Of a DNA stretch of 64,000 bases, positions 16,102 through 25,423 are shown piece by piece. The stretch is from Verrucomicrobiota bacterium (lineage in GTDB: Bacteria > Verrucomicrobiota > Verrucomicrobiia > Limisphaerales > J093). The position numbers and the translations under genes were made by a program. Location of the stretch: assembly GCA_016716505.1 (NCBI GenBank), contig JADJWF010000005.1:124001-188000 (forward strand), written 5' to 3'. The notes below the pieces were generated by a model. It saw only the letters and a list, made by a program, of their open reading frames with translations. It was not told the origin of the DNA and made no database searches. The first letter of the stretch is position 1, and each line of letters starts with the position of its first letter.

Positions 16102-17412
16102 TCAGCGGGGCGGCGGGATTGATTCGATCAGCCGGGCCAGGTCGCGGGCGACCTGGTCCACGGAAAATCGCTCATGGACAGCGCGCTGGCCGGTTTCGCC
16201 CAGATGGCGGCACCGAACCGGATCGAGGAGCAGGCTTTCGAGGGCGTCGGCCAATGCCGTGGCACTGCCAGGTTCGCAGAGCACACCGCCGCCGGTCCCC
16301 TCCACCGCCTCGGGGAATCCCGCGTGGCGCGGCTGCACCACGGGCACGCCGGCCGCCAGGGCCTCGAGCAGGTACAATCCGAACGCCTCGCCATACAACG
16401 CCGGCACGGAGAAGACCGTCAGCGATTGCAGGAAGGCGATCTTGGCCTCGCGCGAAAGGTTGGGATGGAACTCCACGTCGCCGAGGACGCCGGCGGCGCT
16501 GAGGCGGGACCGGAGTTCCGCGACGAAGGGCTCATCTCCAGGGCCGCAGCCGCCGGCGATCTTCAACCGGAGGCCGGGCACACGGTTGCGGCGGCGCAAT
16601 TCGAGGTACGCCTCCACCAGCGTGTCGAGTCCCTTCTCCCGACACATCCGCGCGAGGTAACCGATGGCGGGTGGCGAACCCCTCGTGGCGGCGGAGCCAG
16701 GCGATCCGGGCGGCGGGAAACCCGCGAGGTTCAAACCGAGCGGCAGGACGTGCATCCGCTCGGCGGGCACGCGCATCCGGTCAGCCATCCGGTCCGCAAA
16801 GTAACGACTCGGAGCGACGAAGGCGTCCACCACCAGGGCGCGCTCAGACAGCGTCCGCCAAATCTCGCTCCGCAACGGTTCCGCCATTGCATCGAGGTAG
16901 GCGTCTTCACCCGCCAGCAGACAGACGATCCGGGCGCCGAGGTCGCGGCGGAGCCGGGGGGCCATTCCCAACAGCAGCGCGTTCGAGATGCAGACTGCGT
17001 CCACGGGCGGGAGCGTGCGGGCCCAGCCGATGAATTCGTCCAGGTCGCGCGCCTGGTTGCCCTCCTCGCCGCGCAGCATCGAGAGCGTGAGGTCGGCCAC
17101 GTCGCTCGCGCGAGTGCGGGCGGCAAAGCGCCCGGTCCACTTGAGCAGCGCCGGGTGCGCCAGCCAGCGGCGGAGCCAGGCTGGGGCGGAGCGGAACAGC
17201 GCGGCCTTCTGGTCGAGATAGACGTTGAGGCCGCCAAAGAAGATGGGTGTACCCTCGGAGTTGTTGGTTTCGTCGAGGGTCAGCGGCAGGTAGAGCGGCA
17301 CCATCGTTGCCAAATGCCCTTGGCGACGGAAAGCCGACACCAGCGCGTTATCCCGCAGGCAATTGCCGCAGTACATGCCCCCGGCGCCGGGCGTGACTTG
17401 AAGAAGATGCAT
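16102..17412 (-). CDS. GT4-type glycosyltransferase
   Basis: A 436-residue GT-B fold glycosyltransferase that moves a sugar from a nucleotide donor to an acceptor. The N-terminal acceptor domain starts with the Gly-rich loop TPGAGGMYCGNCLRDN. The C-terminal donor domain begins near residue 245 (AIGYLARMCREKGLDTLVEAY) and holds the retaining-enzyme E-x7-E motif in GEAFGLYLLEALAAGVPVV, followed by a conserved EAVEGTGGGVL. The ATG at 17412 is taken because HLLQVTPGAGG is the first beta strand. It lies 38 bases downstream of the halogenase-like flavoprotein and is probably cotranscribed, hinting at glycosylation of the same product. Confidence 0.88.
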   Translation of the reverse strand: MHLLQVTPGAGGMYCGNCLRDNALVSAFRRQGHLATMVPLYLPLTLDETNNSEGTPIFFGGLNVYLDQKAALFRSAPAWLRRWLAHPALLKWTGRFAARTRASDVADLTLSMLRGEEGNQARDLDEFIGWARTLPPVDAVCISNALLLGMAPRLRRDLGARIVCLLAGEDAYLDAMAEPLRSEIWRTLSERALVVDAFVAPSRYFADRMADRMRVPAERMHVLPLGLNLAGFPPPGSPGSAATRGSPPAIGYLARMCREKGLDTLVEAYLELRRRNRVPGLRLKIAGGCGPGDEPFVAELRSRLSAAGVLGDVEFHPNLSREAKIAFLQSLTVFSVPALYGEAFGLYLLEALAAGVPVVQPRHAGFPEAVEGTGGGVLCEPGSATALADALESLLLDPVRCRHLGETGQRAVHERFSVDQVARDLARLIESIPPPR

Positions 17413-17450
17413 GGGACCAGTAGGCGGCCCTGCTCCGCTCGCGTTCCAGT

Positions 17451-18734
17451 TCAGGCCGCCGCCAGGGTCGTTTCCGCGGCGCGCTGCGGTCCGCCCAGTG
17501 GCAGTTCCTCCGGCACGGGCGCGTAATCGCTGATGGCCTCCCACAAATGGGTCAGGTCCTTGTTCACGTCTCCGCTCAGGCAATCGGTGATATCGCCGGC
17601 GAGGTCGGGATGTCGGTCGGTGAACTCGCGGAAGCTGAAGTTCGGATTGTAGAAGGCGTACACCAGCTTGCGCATGTTCTCGATCCCCTGCCGCATCGTG
17701 GCGCCGTAAGCCGCAAAACGCTCCGGCGAAAAGTCGCCGGCCTGCAGCGCCTCGTGGACGGTATCGGCCGCCACGACGCCGCTTTTGAGTGCCAGCATCA
17801 GGCCGGAGGAGAACACGGGGTCGAGGAAACAGAACGCGTCCCCCACCAGCAGCAAACCGGGCGAATAGCAGTACTTCGAGTGGTGGGTGTATTCGCTGGT
17901 CACGTAATAGGGTCCGGTCTGCTGCCCCTCGGCGAGGTGGTCCTTGATCCACAGATTCTGCCCGACCTCCCGCTGGAAGATCGCCTCGGGCGACCGCACG
18001 CCGTCCCGGGTCAGGTATTTGCCCTCGGCGACGACACCGACGCTGACCATGTCGTTGTGTTGCGGGATGTACCAGAACCAGCCGCGTTCGGGCACGAAGG
18101 CCACCGTGGTACCGCCCGCGTCAATGCCGGGCTCTCGTTTCGCGCCGCGATAGTAGGTCCAGACCGCCACTTTGTTCAGGTAGGGGTCCTTGACGCGCCA
18201 GCCGTTGCGCACGGCTGCGAACGATTCCTTGCCCGTGCAGTCGAGGGTGATCGGCGCGCGCCACTCGATCGGCTCGCCCGTCTTGTCCACGGCCCGCACT
18301 CCGACCACGCGGTCGCCTTCGTGCAGCAGGTCCGTGACTGTCACCTCTTCCCGCACTTCCGCGCCCAACTCGCGCGTGTGGTCCATGAGGATTTGGTCGA
18401 ACTCGGATCGCAGGACCTGCCAGGTCTGGGCCACCGTGTCGCGATCGTAGCGGGTGAAGAAGTAAAACGGCTGACTGGCCTTGCCCGAGGGGGCCACGAA
18501 TTGGACGCTGTACTTCTTCACAAACGCCGACGCTTTCATCCGCGGGATGAGTCCCAGTCGCTCCAGCGGGTGGTAGGTGAAGGGAATCAGCGATTCGCCC
18601 ACGTGGTAGCGGGGGAATTTCTCGCGCTCCAGCACCAGCACGCGATGCCCGTGCTGGGCGAGGATGGCGGCGGCGGAACAGCCCGCAGGTCCCCCCCCGA
18701 TGATCAGAGCGTCGTAATCCTGTTTGGTGGTCAT
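17451..18734 (-). CDS. Flavin-dependent halogenase-like FAD oxidoreductase
   Basis: A 427-residue FAD enzyme of the tryptophan halogenase/geranylgeranyl reductase superfamily. The dinucleotide-binding motif GGGPAG is at 13-18 and GESLIP at 46-51. The FAD-contacting motif is GDAFCFLDPVFSSG (298-311). It carries WFWYIP (219-224), matching the WxWxIP signature of flavin-dependent halogenases. A lysine (K74, in VKKYSVQF) lies where the halogenases keep their catalytic lysine. Halogenation is therefore possible, but many WxWxIP homologues have no tested activity and could be plain oxidoreductases. The neighbouring glycosyltransferase gene begins 38 bases after the stop. Confidence 0.82.
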   Translation of the reverse strand: MTTKQDYDALIIGGGPAGCSAAAILAQHGHRVLVLEREKFPRYHVGESLIPFTYHPLERLGLIPRMKASAFVKKYSVQFVAPSGKASQPFYFFTRYDRDTVAQTWQVLRSEFDQILMDHTRELGAEVREEVTVTDLLHEGDRVVGVRAVDKTGEPIEWRAPITLDCTGKESFAAVRNGWRVKDPYLNKVAVWTYYRGAKREPGIDAGGTTVAFVPERGWFWYIPQHNDMVSVGVVAEGKYLTRDGVRSPEAIFQREVGQNLWIKDHLAEGQQTGPYYVTSEYTHHSKYCYSPGLLLVGDAFCFLDPVFSSGLMLALKSGVVAADTVHEALQAGDFSPERFAAYGATMRQGIENMRKLVYAFYNPNFSFREFTDRHPDLAGDITDCLSGDVNKDLTHLWEAISDYAPVPEELPLGGPQRAAETTLAAA

Positions 18735-18945
18735 GAGTTGATGCGACCTTGTTTCCTCGTGCAGGGAAAGTAGCCGCCGAACCCCCGGGGGCAAGCCGCC
18801 GCTGCCGGGCGGTTGGAGCCGTTCGCCGGCGAGGCGGACTTCCGCGCGATCGGAACGACGAAGCGGCGCACCCCGGAGCGTCATCGTCCTTCGCGATTTT
18901 GCGGAGTGGCCTTCGGCTCGCGCACCGGCTTAGTCTGAGCGGGTC

Positions 18946-21366
18946 ATGCGGATCCCCTCGCAGTTTTCCAGATTCCTCACGGCGAGCGCCCTGGCGTGCC
19001 TGATCACCGGCGCGGTGGCTCAAGGCTCGCGAACCGATTACGACCGCGCCCTCAGTCTCGGGCAGCGGACCGAAAACAAAGTCTTCCGCGCGCAGGTGAA
19101 GCCGAACTGGCTGCCCGGCGGCACGCGTTTCTGGTACCGCGTCAAAACGGGTCCCGAAGCGGACGAGGTGGTGCTGGTGGATTGTGTCGCCGGGACGCGC
19201 ACGATCCTCAACGCCCCGCCCGAGCCGACCGCCCCGCTCACACCCCGGCCGGCGGATGCCGGGCCGCGCCGGTCGCGTCGCACCGGGGACGACACGGAAA
19301 TCCTCTTCATCAATCGCACGGCCAACGATCTGGAATTGTACTGGCTGGATGCCGAAGGCCAGCGCCAGCCGTACGGCCGGCTGCGCGCGGGTCAGGAGCG
19401 GCGTCAGCACACCTTTGCCGGCCATGTCTGGTTGCTGGCGGACACGCTGGGCAATGCCGTGGCCGTGTTCGAGGCGACCGATCAGCCCAACCGCGCCGAG
19501 ATCACGGGCGAGCTGGCGCGCCCGGTGTCCGATCCGGCGCGTTCCCATCGGCCCGGCCCGCCGGAGCGGGGTCTCTCGCCCGATCGCCAATGGCAGGTGT
19601 TCGTCCGGGACCACAACTTGTTCCTCCGCCGCAAAGTATCCGGCGAAACCGCGCTGGTGACCACCGACGGGACAGCGGACGACGCGTATGCCGACGAGGT
19701 AAGTTGGGCTCCCGACTCCTCGTGCTTCGTCGCACGGCGCGTGCGCGCGGGCGACGACCGGCGGGTGACCTTTGTCGAGGCGGCGCCGCGGGGCGAGATT
19801 CAGCCGAAGGTCCACTCGCACCGTTACCTGAAGCCCGGCGACCGGTTACCCAAGCCGCGCTTGCGGGTGGTGACCGTGGCCGACCGGCGTGTCCACCCGG
19901 TCGCTGATGAGTTGTACGGAAACCCGTTCACTGAAGACGGGACGATTCCCATCCGCTGGGCTCCGGACGGACGCGAGTTCTTCTTCCACTACAACGAGCG
20001 CGGCCACCAGACCTATCGCGTGCTCGGCGTGAAGGTCGGTGGCGTGGTGGAAGCGGCTCAACGGAACGAAAGCCCGCGAAGCGTCGCTCCGCTGGAACCG
20101 CGGGTGGTGGTGGAAGAGACCAGCGCCACCTTCATAGACTACTCGAACAAAACGTGGGTCCACTGGCTCGACGGCAGCGGCGAGCTCCTTTGGATGTCCG
20201 AGCGCGATGGCTGGGCGCATCTCTGGCTGTACGACGCGGCCGCCGGCCGGCCGAAACGGCAGGTGACCCGGGGCGAGTGGGTGGTACGCGAGGTCCTGCA
20301 CGTGGATGAAACCAAGCGCGAGATGTGGTTCCTCGCGGGCGGCGTCCGGCCGGGCGAGGATCCGTATCAGCAGCACCTTTGTCGGGCGGGACTCGACGGC
20401 GACGGTTTCATCGTGCTGACCGAAGGAGACGGCAACCACAAGGTCGAGTTTTCGCCGGATCGCCGCTGGTTTGTGGACTCGTGGTCGCGCGTGGATCAGC
20501 CGCCGGTGATCGAACTGCGGCACAGTGCAGATGGCCGGCGCGTCTGCGAACTCGAGCGTGCCGATGCCTCCGCTCTCCTGGCGACCGGATGGACGCTGCC
20601 GGAACGGTTTGTCGCGAAGGGCCGTGACGGTGTCACCGATATTCACGGCATCCTCATCAAGCCCTCGAACTTCGATCCCGCCGCGCGGTATCCGGTGATC
20701 GAGGAGATTTATGCCGGTCCGCAGGGCGCGTTTGTGGCGAAGGAGTTTGGGCGGCTCGTCCGCCAGCACGCCCTGGCAGAACTGGGCTTCATCGTGGTGC
20801 AGATGGACGGGATGGGCACCAACCATCGCGGCAAAAAGTTTCATGACGTGGCATGGAAAAACTTGGCCGATGCGGGTCTGCCCGACCGCATCGCGTGGAT
20901 GAAGGCGGCAGCCGCGTCGCGCGCGTGGATGGACCTCACGCGCGTCGGGATCTACGGCGGGAGCGCGGGCGGGCAGAGCGCCACGCGCGCCCTGCTGGCA
21001 CACGGGGACTTTTACAAGGTGGCGGTGAGCGACTGCGGCTGCCACGACAATCGGGTGGACAAGATCTGGTGGAACGAGCAGTGGATGGGCTGGCCGATCG
21101 GGCCGCACTACGCCGAGCAGGCCAATGCGACGCTCGCATCCCATCTCACCGGCAAGCTGCTGCTGATCGTGGGGGAAGTGGATACCAACGTGGATCCCGC
21201 CAGCACGATGCAGGTCGCGGCTGCACTGGTCCGCGCCGACAAGGACTTCGAGTTGCTCGTCATGCCCAGCACCAACCACGGCGCGGCAGAAACGCCCTAC
21301 GCGAGCCGGAGGCGGATGGATTTCTTCGTCCGGCACCTCCTGGGCCGGGAACCGCGTTGGGAGTGA
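18946..21366 (+). CDS. S9 (DPP IV-type) peptidase with an embedded VHL-like beta domain
   Basis: An 806-residue exported serine peptidase. A signal peptide (1-25) is followed by a beta-propeller of the DPP IV N-terminal type (about 40-560, with an insertion) and an alpha/beta-hydrolase domain. The catalytic triad is S673 (GGSAGG), D746 (VGEVDTNVD) and H778 (STNHGA). Between residues about 117 and 178 the propeller is interrupted by a segment closely resembling the von Hippel-Lindau beta domain: EILFINRTANDLELYWLD, QPYGRLRAGQERRQHTF, GHVWLLADTLGN. The family cleaves dipeptides after proline or alanine. The ATG at 18946 gives a clean signal peptide. It is divergent from the halogenase-like gene and converges on metX with 24 bases between stops. 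Confidence 0.92.
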   Translation: MRIPSQFSRFLTASALACLITGAVAQGSRTDYDRALSLGQRTENKVFRAQVKPNWLPGGTRFWYRVKTGPEADEVVLVDCVAGTRTILNAPPEPTAPLTPRPADAGPRRSRRTGDDTEILFINRTANDLELYWLDAEGQRQPYGRLRAGQERRQHTFAGHVWLLADTLGNAVAVFEATDQPNRAEITGELARPVSDPARSHRPGPPERGLSPDRQWQVFVRDHNLFLRRKVSGETALVTTDGTADDAYADEVSWAPDSSCFVARRVRAGDDRRVTFVEAAPRGEIQPKVHSHRYLKPGDRLPKPRLRVVTVADRRVHPVADELYGNPFTEDGTIPIRWAPDGREFFFHYNERGHQTYRVLGVKVGGVVEAAQRNESPRSVAPLEPRVVVEETSATFIDYSNKTWVHWLDGSGELLWMSERDGWAHLWLYDAAAGRPKRQVTRGEWVVREVLHVDETKREMWFLAGGVRPGEDPYQQHLCRAGLDGDGFIVLTEGDGNHKVEFSPDRRWFVDSWSRVDQPPVIELRHSADGRRVCELERADASALLATGWTLPERFVAKGRDGVTDIHGILIKPSNFDPAARYPVIEEIYAGPQGAFVAKEFGRLVRQHALAELGFIVVQMDGMGTNHRGKKFHDVAWKNLADAGLPDRIAWMKAAAASRAWMDLTRVGIYGGSAGGQSATRALLAHGDFYKVAVSDCGCHDNRVDKIWWNEQWMGWPIGPHYAEQANATLASHLTGKLLLIVGEVDTNVDPASTMQVAAALVRADKDFELLVMPSTNHGAAETPYASRRRMDFFVRHLLGREPRWE

Positions 21367-21390
21367 GCGGCCGGCGGCCAGCCCTCCCGG

Positions 21391-22545
21391 TCAATGCCCC
21401 AGCGCCTGAAGGAGGTGAGGCGCGTAGAGGCGCGGTTCGAGCAGAAACGAGTCGTGGCCCTTGTCTGAGTGAACGGTGATCCACATGACGGGCACGTGCG
21501 CCTTCTTGAGGAACCCCACCAGTTTGGCCTGCTCCGCCGGGCTGTACATGCCGTCGGAGTCAATGCTGAACACCAGAAACTCCTGCTTCCGGCAGCGCTC
21601 GAACAGGGCGTGAAAGTCGGTGGCTCCCGCCTCCGCCACGAGATCAAACCACTGCCAGGCATCGAGGATGCGCAGGTAGGTGTTGGCATCGAAGCGCCGG
21701 ACGAACTTGTCGCCCTGGTGGAGCATGTAGGACTCGACCGGATGGTTCATTTCGTACCAGCCGTGCGGCGGTTTCTGGCTGACCACCTCTCCGCGGGCGC
21801 GCTCGCGGAGGGTTTCCAGCGAGACAAACGTCTTGTGGGCGATGCGCCGCGCCAGGGCCAGCCCGAGGTTCGGATGGGGGCCGTCGTAATAGTCACCGCC
21901 GCGAAAATTCGGATCGCCCTCGATGGCCGTGATCTGCTCGAAGTTAAGGATGCGCTGGTAGATGGTGGTTTCCACGCCGGTCCCGATCGGGATCACGATC
22001 TTGACCCGGTCCGGGTACCGCGTGGCAGCCAGCAGGGCCAAGTAGCCGCCGATGGACGCGCCCACCACGGCGTGAAGCCGTTCGATCCCCAGCGCGTCGA
22101 GCAGCTTCATCTGGGAGTCCACGATGTCGCTCATCCGAAGCACCGGAAACGCCGGACCCCAGGGCTTGCCGGTGGACGGGTTGACCGAGGCCGGTCCAGT
22201 CGAGCCGTAGCAGCCGCCAAGGTAGTTGGCGCAGATAACACAGAAGCGCCGCGTGTCGAGCGCCTTGCCTGGACCGATGAAACCGTCCCACCAGCCGGCC
22301 TGGACTTCCTCGGTCCACCGATGTCCCACGCCCGGCACGCGGGGGTTGAAACCGGCGGCGTGCTGGCTGCCGGTCATGGCGTGGAACAACAGGATCGCGT
22401 TGGACTTGTCCGCGTTGAGCCGCCCGTACATCTCGTACGCGAGGGTGAAGCGCGGCATCAGGCCACCGACCCGAAGCCGCAGGGGCTTCTTCGGGTTGTG
22501 AAATTCGAAGAACTGGGTCCGGACCTTTCCAATAGAACGCGTCAT
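21391..22545 (-). CDS. metX: Homoserine O-acyltransferase (MetX)
   Basis: Acylates homoserine, usually from acetyl-CoA, in the first committed step of methionine biosynthesis. The 384-residue alpha/beta-hydrolase has the nucleophile elbow GASIGG with S164. The family signature NYLGGCYGSTGPAS is at 107-120, and the acid and histidine lie in FSIDSDGMY and SDKGHDSFL. GASIGG replaces the more usual GGSMGG around the nucleophile, a mild deviation. Whether acetyl- or succinyl-CoA is used cannot be read reliably. It stands alone at the end of the minus-strand block, facing the S9 peptidase. Confidence 0.95.
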   Translation of the reverse strand: MTRSIGKVRTQFFEFHNPKKPLRLRVGGLMPRFTLAYEMYGRLNADKSNAILLFHAMTGSQHAAGFNPRVPGVGHRWTEEVQAGWWDGFIGPGKALDTRRFCVICANYLGGCYGSTGPASVNPSTGKPWGPAFPVLRMSDIVDSQMKLLDALGIERLHAVVGASIGGYLALLAATRYPDRVKIVIPIGTGVETTIYQRILNFEQITAIEGDPNFRGGDYYDGPHPNLGLALARRIAHKTFVSLETLRERARGEVVSQKPPHGWYEMNHPVESYMLHQGDKFVRRFDANTYLRILDAWQWFDLVAEAGATDFHALFERCRKQEFLVFSIDSDGMYSPAEQAKLVGFLKKAHVPVMWITVHSDKGHDSFLLEPRLYAPHLLQALGH

Positions 22546-22656
22546 GGGCTGACCTCCCGCCGATGCGGGTAGCCGGAGGTTAGCGGTGGTTCTGATCGCC
22601 GCGAAGCGGGAATTTAATCGTGCCGGCCGTCTGCCTGGGGCGCCCGCGAACGGGTT

Positions 22657-23328
22657 TCACGAGCGCGGCGCGAAGGCGCTGGCCAGCACCGTCTCCTTCG
22701 TTTTCCAGAGCATGGCCATGGTGAGCGCCACCGGGAGCAACACCAGCAGCAGGAGCAACGGCAGTCCGAAGCGCCCGATGGCCTGGGTCATCGGAACGGA
22801 AAGCAGATGGAGATTGCGGGCGGCGATCACCGCCGTGACCGAGACCAACGTGGTCAGGATCAGCCCTTGATTGACCCGGGTGAACAATCGCGTCTCCTGC
22901 CGGAGGGTTTCATCGGGCAACATCGCGGCAAGTCGCTGCAGGGCGAGGTTCAAGTTGAACAGAAACAGCAGCGCGCAGACGGCCAGCACCCCCACGGCCA
23001 CCCGGAAGTGCAGTTCGTGCGGCAGCAAGCGGCTCCAGTGGAGAAACGGGGCCAATCCGACGTTGACGAGCGCGACCAGCTTCACCCGGTCGAGGGCCTG
23101 CTGCCACACCCGTTCCTGCGCCTGGAAGTGACCGATTTGAAACGCCCCGAACGCCAACAAGGCCGTCGTGGCCACGGGCGGCAGCGAGCCGAAGTGGGAA
23201 ATCATTCCGGCCGTGGCGGTGTGAACCCCGACCACCAAGGAGAGAGGCAGGCCCCAAAACAGCGCCGCGAGACCGCGGGTCAGGGGCACGAGGGAGGGCA
23301 GGACCTCGGGTGAAGATGGGGTGTCCAT
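22657..23328 (-). CDS. Polytopic membrane protein of unknown function
   Basis: A 223-residue protein with about six hydrophobic segments (near residues 19-40, 50-66, 83-100, 107-128, 152-170 and 186-208). I see no catalytic motif and no recognised family. It starts 24 bases after the arginine decarboxylase stop, on the same strand, so it is probably cotranscribed with speA. A link to polyamine physiology would be speculation from that position. Confidence 0.7.
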   Translation of the reverse strand: MDTPSSPEVLPSLVPLTRGLAALFWGLPLSLVVGVHTATAGMISHFGSLPPVATTALLAFGAFQIGHFQAQERVWQQALDRVKLVALVNVGLAPFLHWSRLLPHELHFRVAVGVLAVCALLFLFNLNLALQRLAAMLPDETLRQETRLFTRVNQGLILTTLVSVTAVIAARNLHLLSVPMTQAIGRFGLPLLLLLVLLPVALTMAMLWKTKETVLASAFAPRS

Positions 23329-23352
23329 TCCGCGGCGGCCGGCCGGCTGGAA

Positions 23353-25296
23353 TCAATGCACCGCGAGGTAGGTGTACTCCTTGAGGCCCTTTTCGTACTC
23401 GTCGAGGAGCCGCATCGCCTCACTGGGTTTCATGCGATCGGTTTTGATGGCCTCGTCCATCTGCGCCTTCATCTGCCGCTTCAGCTCGTTTTCGTCGTAT
23501 TGCACCGCGGCGAGCGTCTGGACGATGGTGTTGCCCTCGATGATTTCCTCGACGTAGTAGCCTGCCGGCTCATCGGGCTCGAGGAAGACATGCACCTCGT
23601 TGACGCGGCCGAAGAGGTTGTGCAGATCGCCCATGATGTCCTGGTAGGCGCCCATGAGGAAAAAGCCCAGGTAGTAGGGTTCCGGCTGGCCGTTGCCATT
23701 GGCCTTGAGGGAATGAAGGGGCAGCGTGTCGCGCACGTCCCGCAGGTCCACGAACTTGTTGACCTGACCATCCGAATCGCAGGTGATGTCCACGAGCGTG
23801 GCCTCGCGGGTGGGCGGTTCGTTGAGGCGGCTGATCGGCATGATCGGGAAGAGCTGCCCCAGCGCCCAGTGATCGAGGAGGGACTGAAAGACCGAGAAAT
23901 TGCAGAGATACTGGTCGCCGAGACTGTCCTCGAGCTTGCGAATCTCCTCGGGGATGTACGCCTGGCCGCGAAAGCTGGCGACCACCGCGCGGGCGATTTC
24001 CCAGTAGAGCATTTCGATTTTCGCTTTGTCGGGCAGTTCCAGCAGCCCCAGCGTGAACATGTTCTGGGCGTCCTCCTTCCGCTCGAGCGCGTCGTGATAG
24101 GCCTCGAGCTTGTTCAACTTCTGCAGATTGCGCCGGATGTCCAGCAGTTCCTTGACCAGGGGATGTTCGTTCTCACCGAACCGCAGGTGGTCCCAGTCCC
24201 GGCACTTGGCGATCGCCCCGAACGCCTCGACGACGAGGACGCTGTGGTGCGCCACGATCGCCCGCCCGCTTTCGCTCACGATGTCGGGGTGCGGCACCCG
24301 CTCGGCGTTGCAGACATCCGCGAGGTAATACACCACGTCATTGGTGTATTCCTGGAGCGTGTAGTTGGTCGAGGAGTCGAAGGCGGAGCGGCTCCCGTCA
24401 TAATCCACGCCCAGGCCACCGCCCACGTCGAAGTACTGGATGGGGAAGCCCATCTTGTGGAGTTTCGCGTAGAAGCGGCTGGCCTCCTGCACGGCCTTCT
24501 TGACGGTCAAAATGTCCGGCACCTGTGAGCCGATGTGGAAGTGCAGCAGGGTAAAGCAATGGGCCAGATTCTCCGCGCGCAGCAGCTCGGTGGCGGCCAG
24601 CAGTTCGGCCGTGTTGAGGCCGAACTTCGCGTCATCTCCGGCGCTCTCGGCCCACTTGCCGCCGCCTTTGCTCGAAAGCCGCGCGCGCACGCCGATCAAT
24701 GGCTCAACGCCGACCTGTTTGGACACGGCGAGGATTTGTTTGAGCTCTTCCAGCTTTTCCACCACGAGGATGACGGTCTTGCCCAGCTTGCGGCCCAGGA
24801 GCGCGATGCGGATGAACTGGTTGTCCTTGTAGCCGTTGCAGATGATCAGGCTGCCGACCGGCGCCTGGAGCGCCAGGCCGGCGAACAACTCCGGCTTGCT
24901 GCCCACCTCGAGGCCCATCTCAAACGGCCGGCCCGCATCGAGGATCTCCTCCACCACCTCACGAAGCTGGTTGACCTTGATCGGAAACACGCCTCGATAG
25001 CGGCCCTGGTAGTTGTACTCCGCGATCGAGTTGCGGAAGGCCTGGTTGATGGACTCGACCCGGTGCCGAAGGATGTCTTGAAAGCGGATCAGCACGGGGA
25101 ACCGCAGGCCGCGCCCTCTCGCCTCTTCGACCACGTCCGTCAGGTCCACCACCGCGCCGGCGTCCTGCAGCGGCTTGGCCACCACATGGCCCTCCTCGTT
25201 GATGTCGAAGTAATTCGCCCCCCAACGATCAATGTTGTAGAGACTCCGCGCAGCCTCGATGGACCAGGGGCCGCTGGCGTCGGTGTTTGGAATCAT
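23353..25296 (-). CDS. speA: Biosynthetic arginine decarboxylase
   Basis: Converts arginine to agmatine, the first step of the agmatine route to putrescine and spermidine. The 647-residue protein has the PLP lysine K107 in GVFPIKVNQ, the pyridoxal phosphate-binding GGGLGVDYDG, HFHIGSQ, and the C-terminal active-site cysteine C506 in ITCDSDG. Length and motifs match the SpeA class of fold III decarboxylases. The ATG at 25296 gives the typical N-terminus (WSIEAARSLYNIDRWGANYFDIN). A membrane protein gene follows after 24 bases. An aminopropyltransferase-like gene lies farther upstream at 29868-33008. Confidence 0.97.
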   Translation of the reverse strand: MIPNTDASGPWSIEAARSLYNIDRWGANYFDINEEGHVVAKPLQDAGAVVDLTDVVEEARGRGLRFPVLIRFQDILRHRVESINQAFRNSIAEYNYQGRYRGVFPIKVNQLREVVEEILDAGRPFEMGLEVGSKPELFAGLALQAPVGSLIICNGYKDNQFIRIALLGRKLGKTVILVVEKLEELKQILAVSKQVGVEPLIGVRARLSSKGGGKWAESAGDDAKFGLNTAELLAATELLRAENLAHCFTLLHFHIGSQVPDILTVKKAVQEASRFYAKLHKMGFPIQYFDVGGGLGVDYDGSRSAFDSSTNYTLQEYTNDVVYYLADVCNAERVPHPDIVSESGRAIVAHHSVLVVEAFGAIAKCRDWDHLRFGENEHPLVKELLDIRRNLQKLNKLEAYHDALERKEDAQNMFTLGLLELPDKAKIEMLYWEIARAVVASFRGQAYIPEEIRKLEDSLGDQYLCNFSVFQSLLDHWALGQLFPIMPISRLNEPPTREATLVDITCDSDGQVNKFVDLRDVRDTLPLHSLKANGNGQPEPYYLGFFLMGAYQDIMGDLHNLFGRVNEVHVFLEPDEPAGYYVEEIIEGNTIVQTLAAVQYDENELKRQMKAQMDEAIKTDRMKPSEAMRLLDEYEKGLKEYTYLAVH

Positions 25297-25423
25297 TTCG
25301 CGTTCAGCGCGGCGACTATAGGAATCGAACTTCGGATTTCAACCAGCGCGTGCGGCGGGAGCGCGATGTCACACGGTCGTCACCTGCTGGCGGTCCCTCC
25401 GGTGGAACGGCCATTCCGGATGT

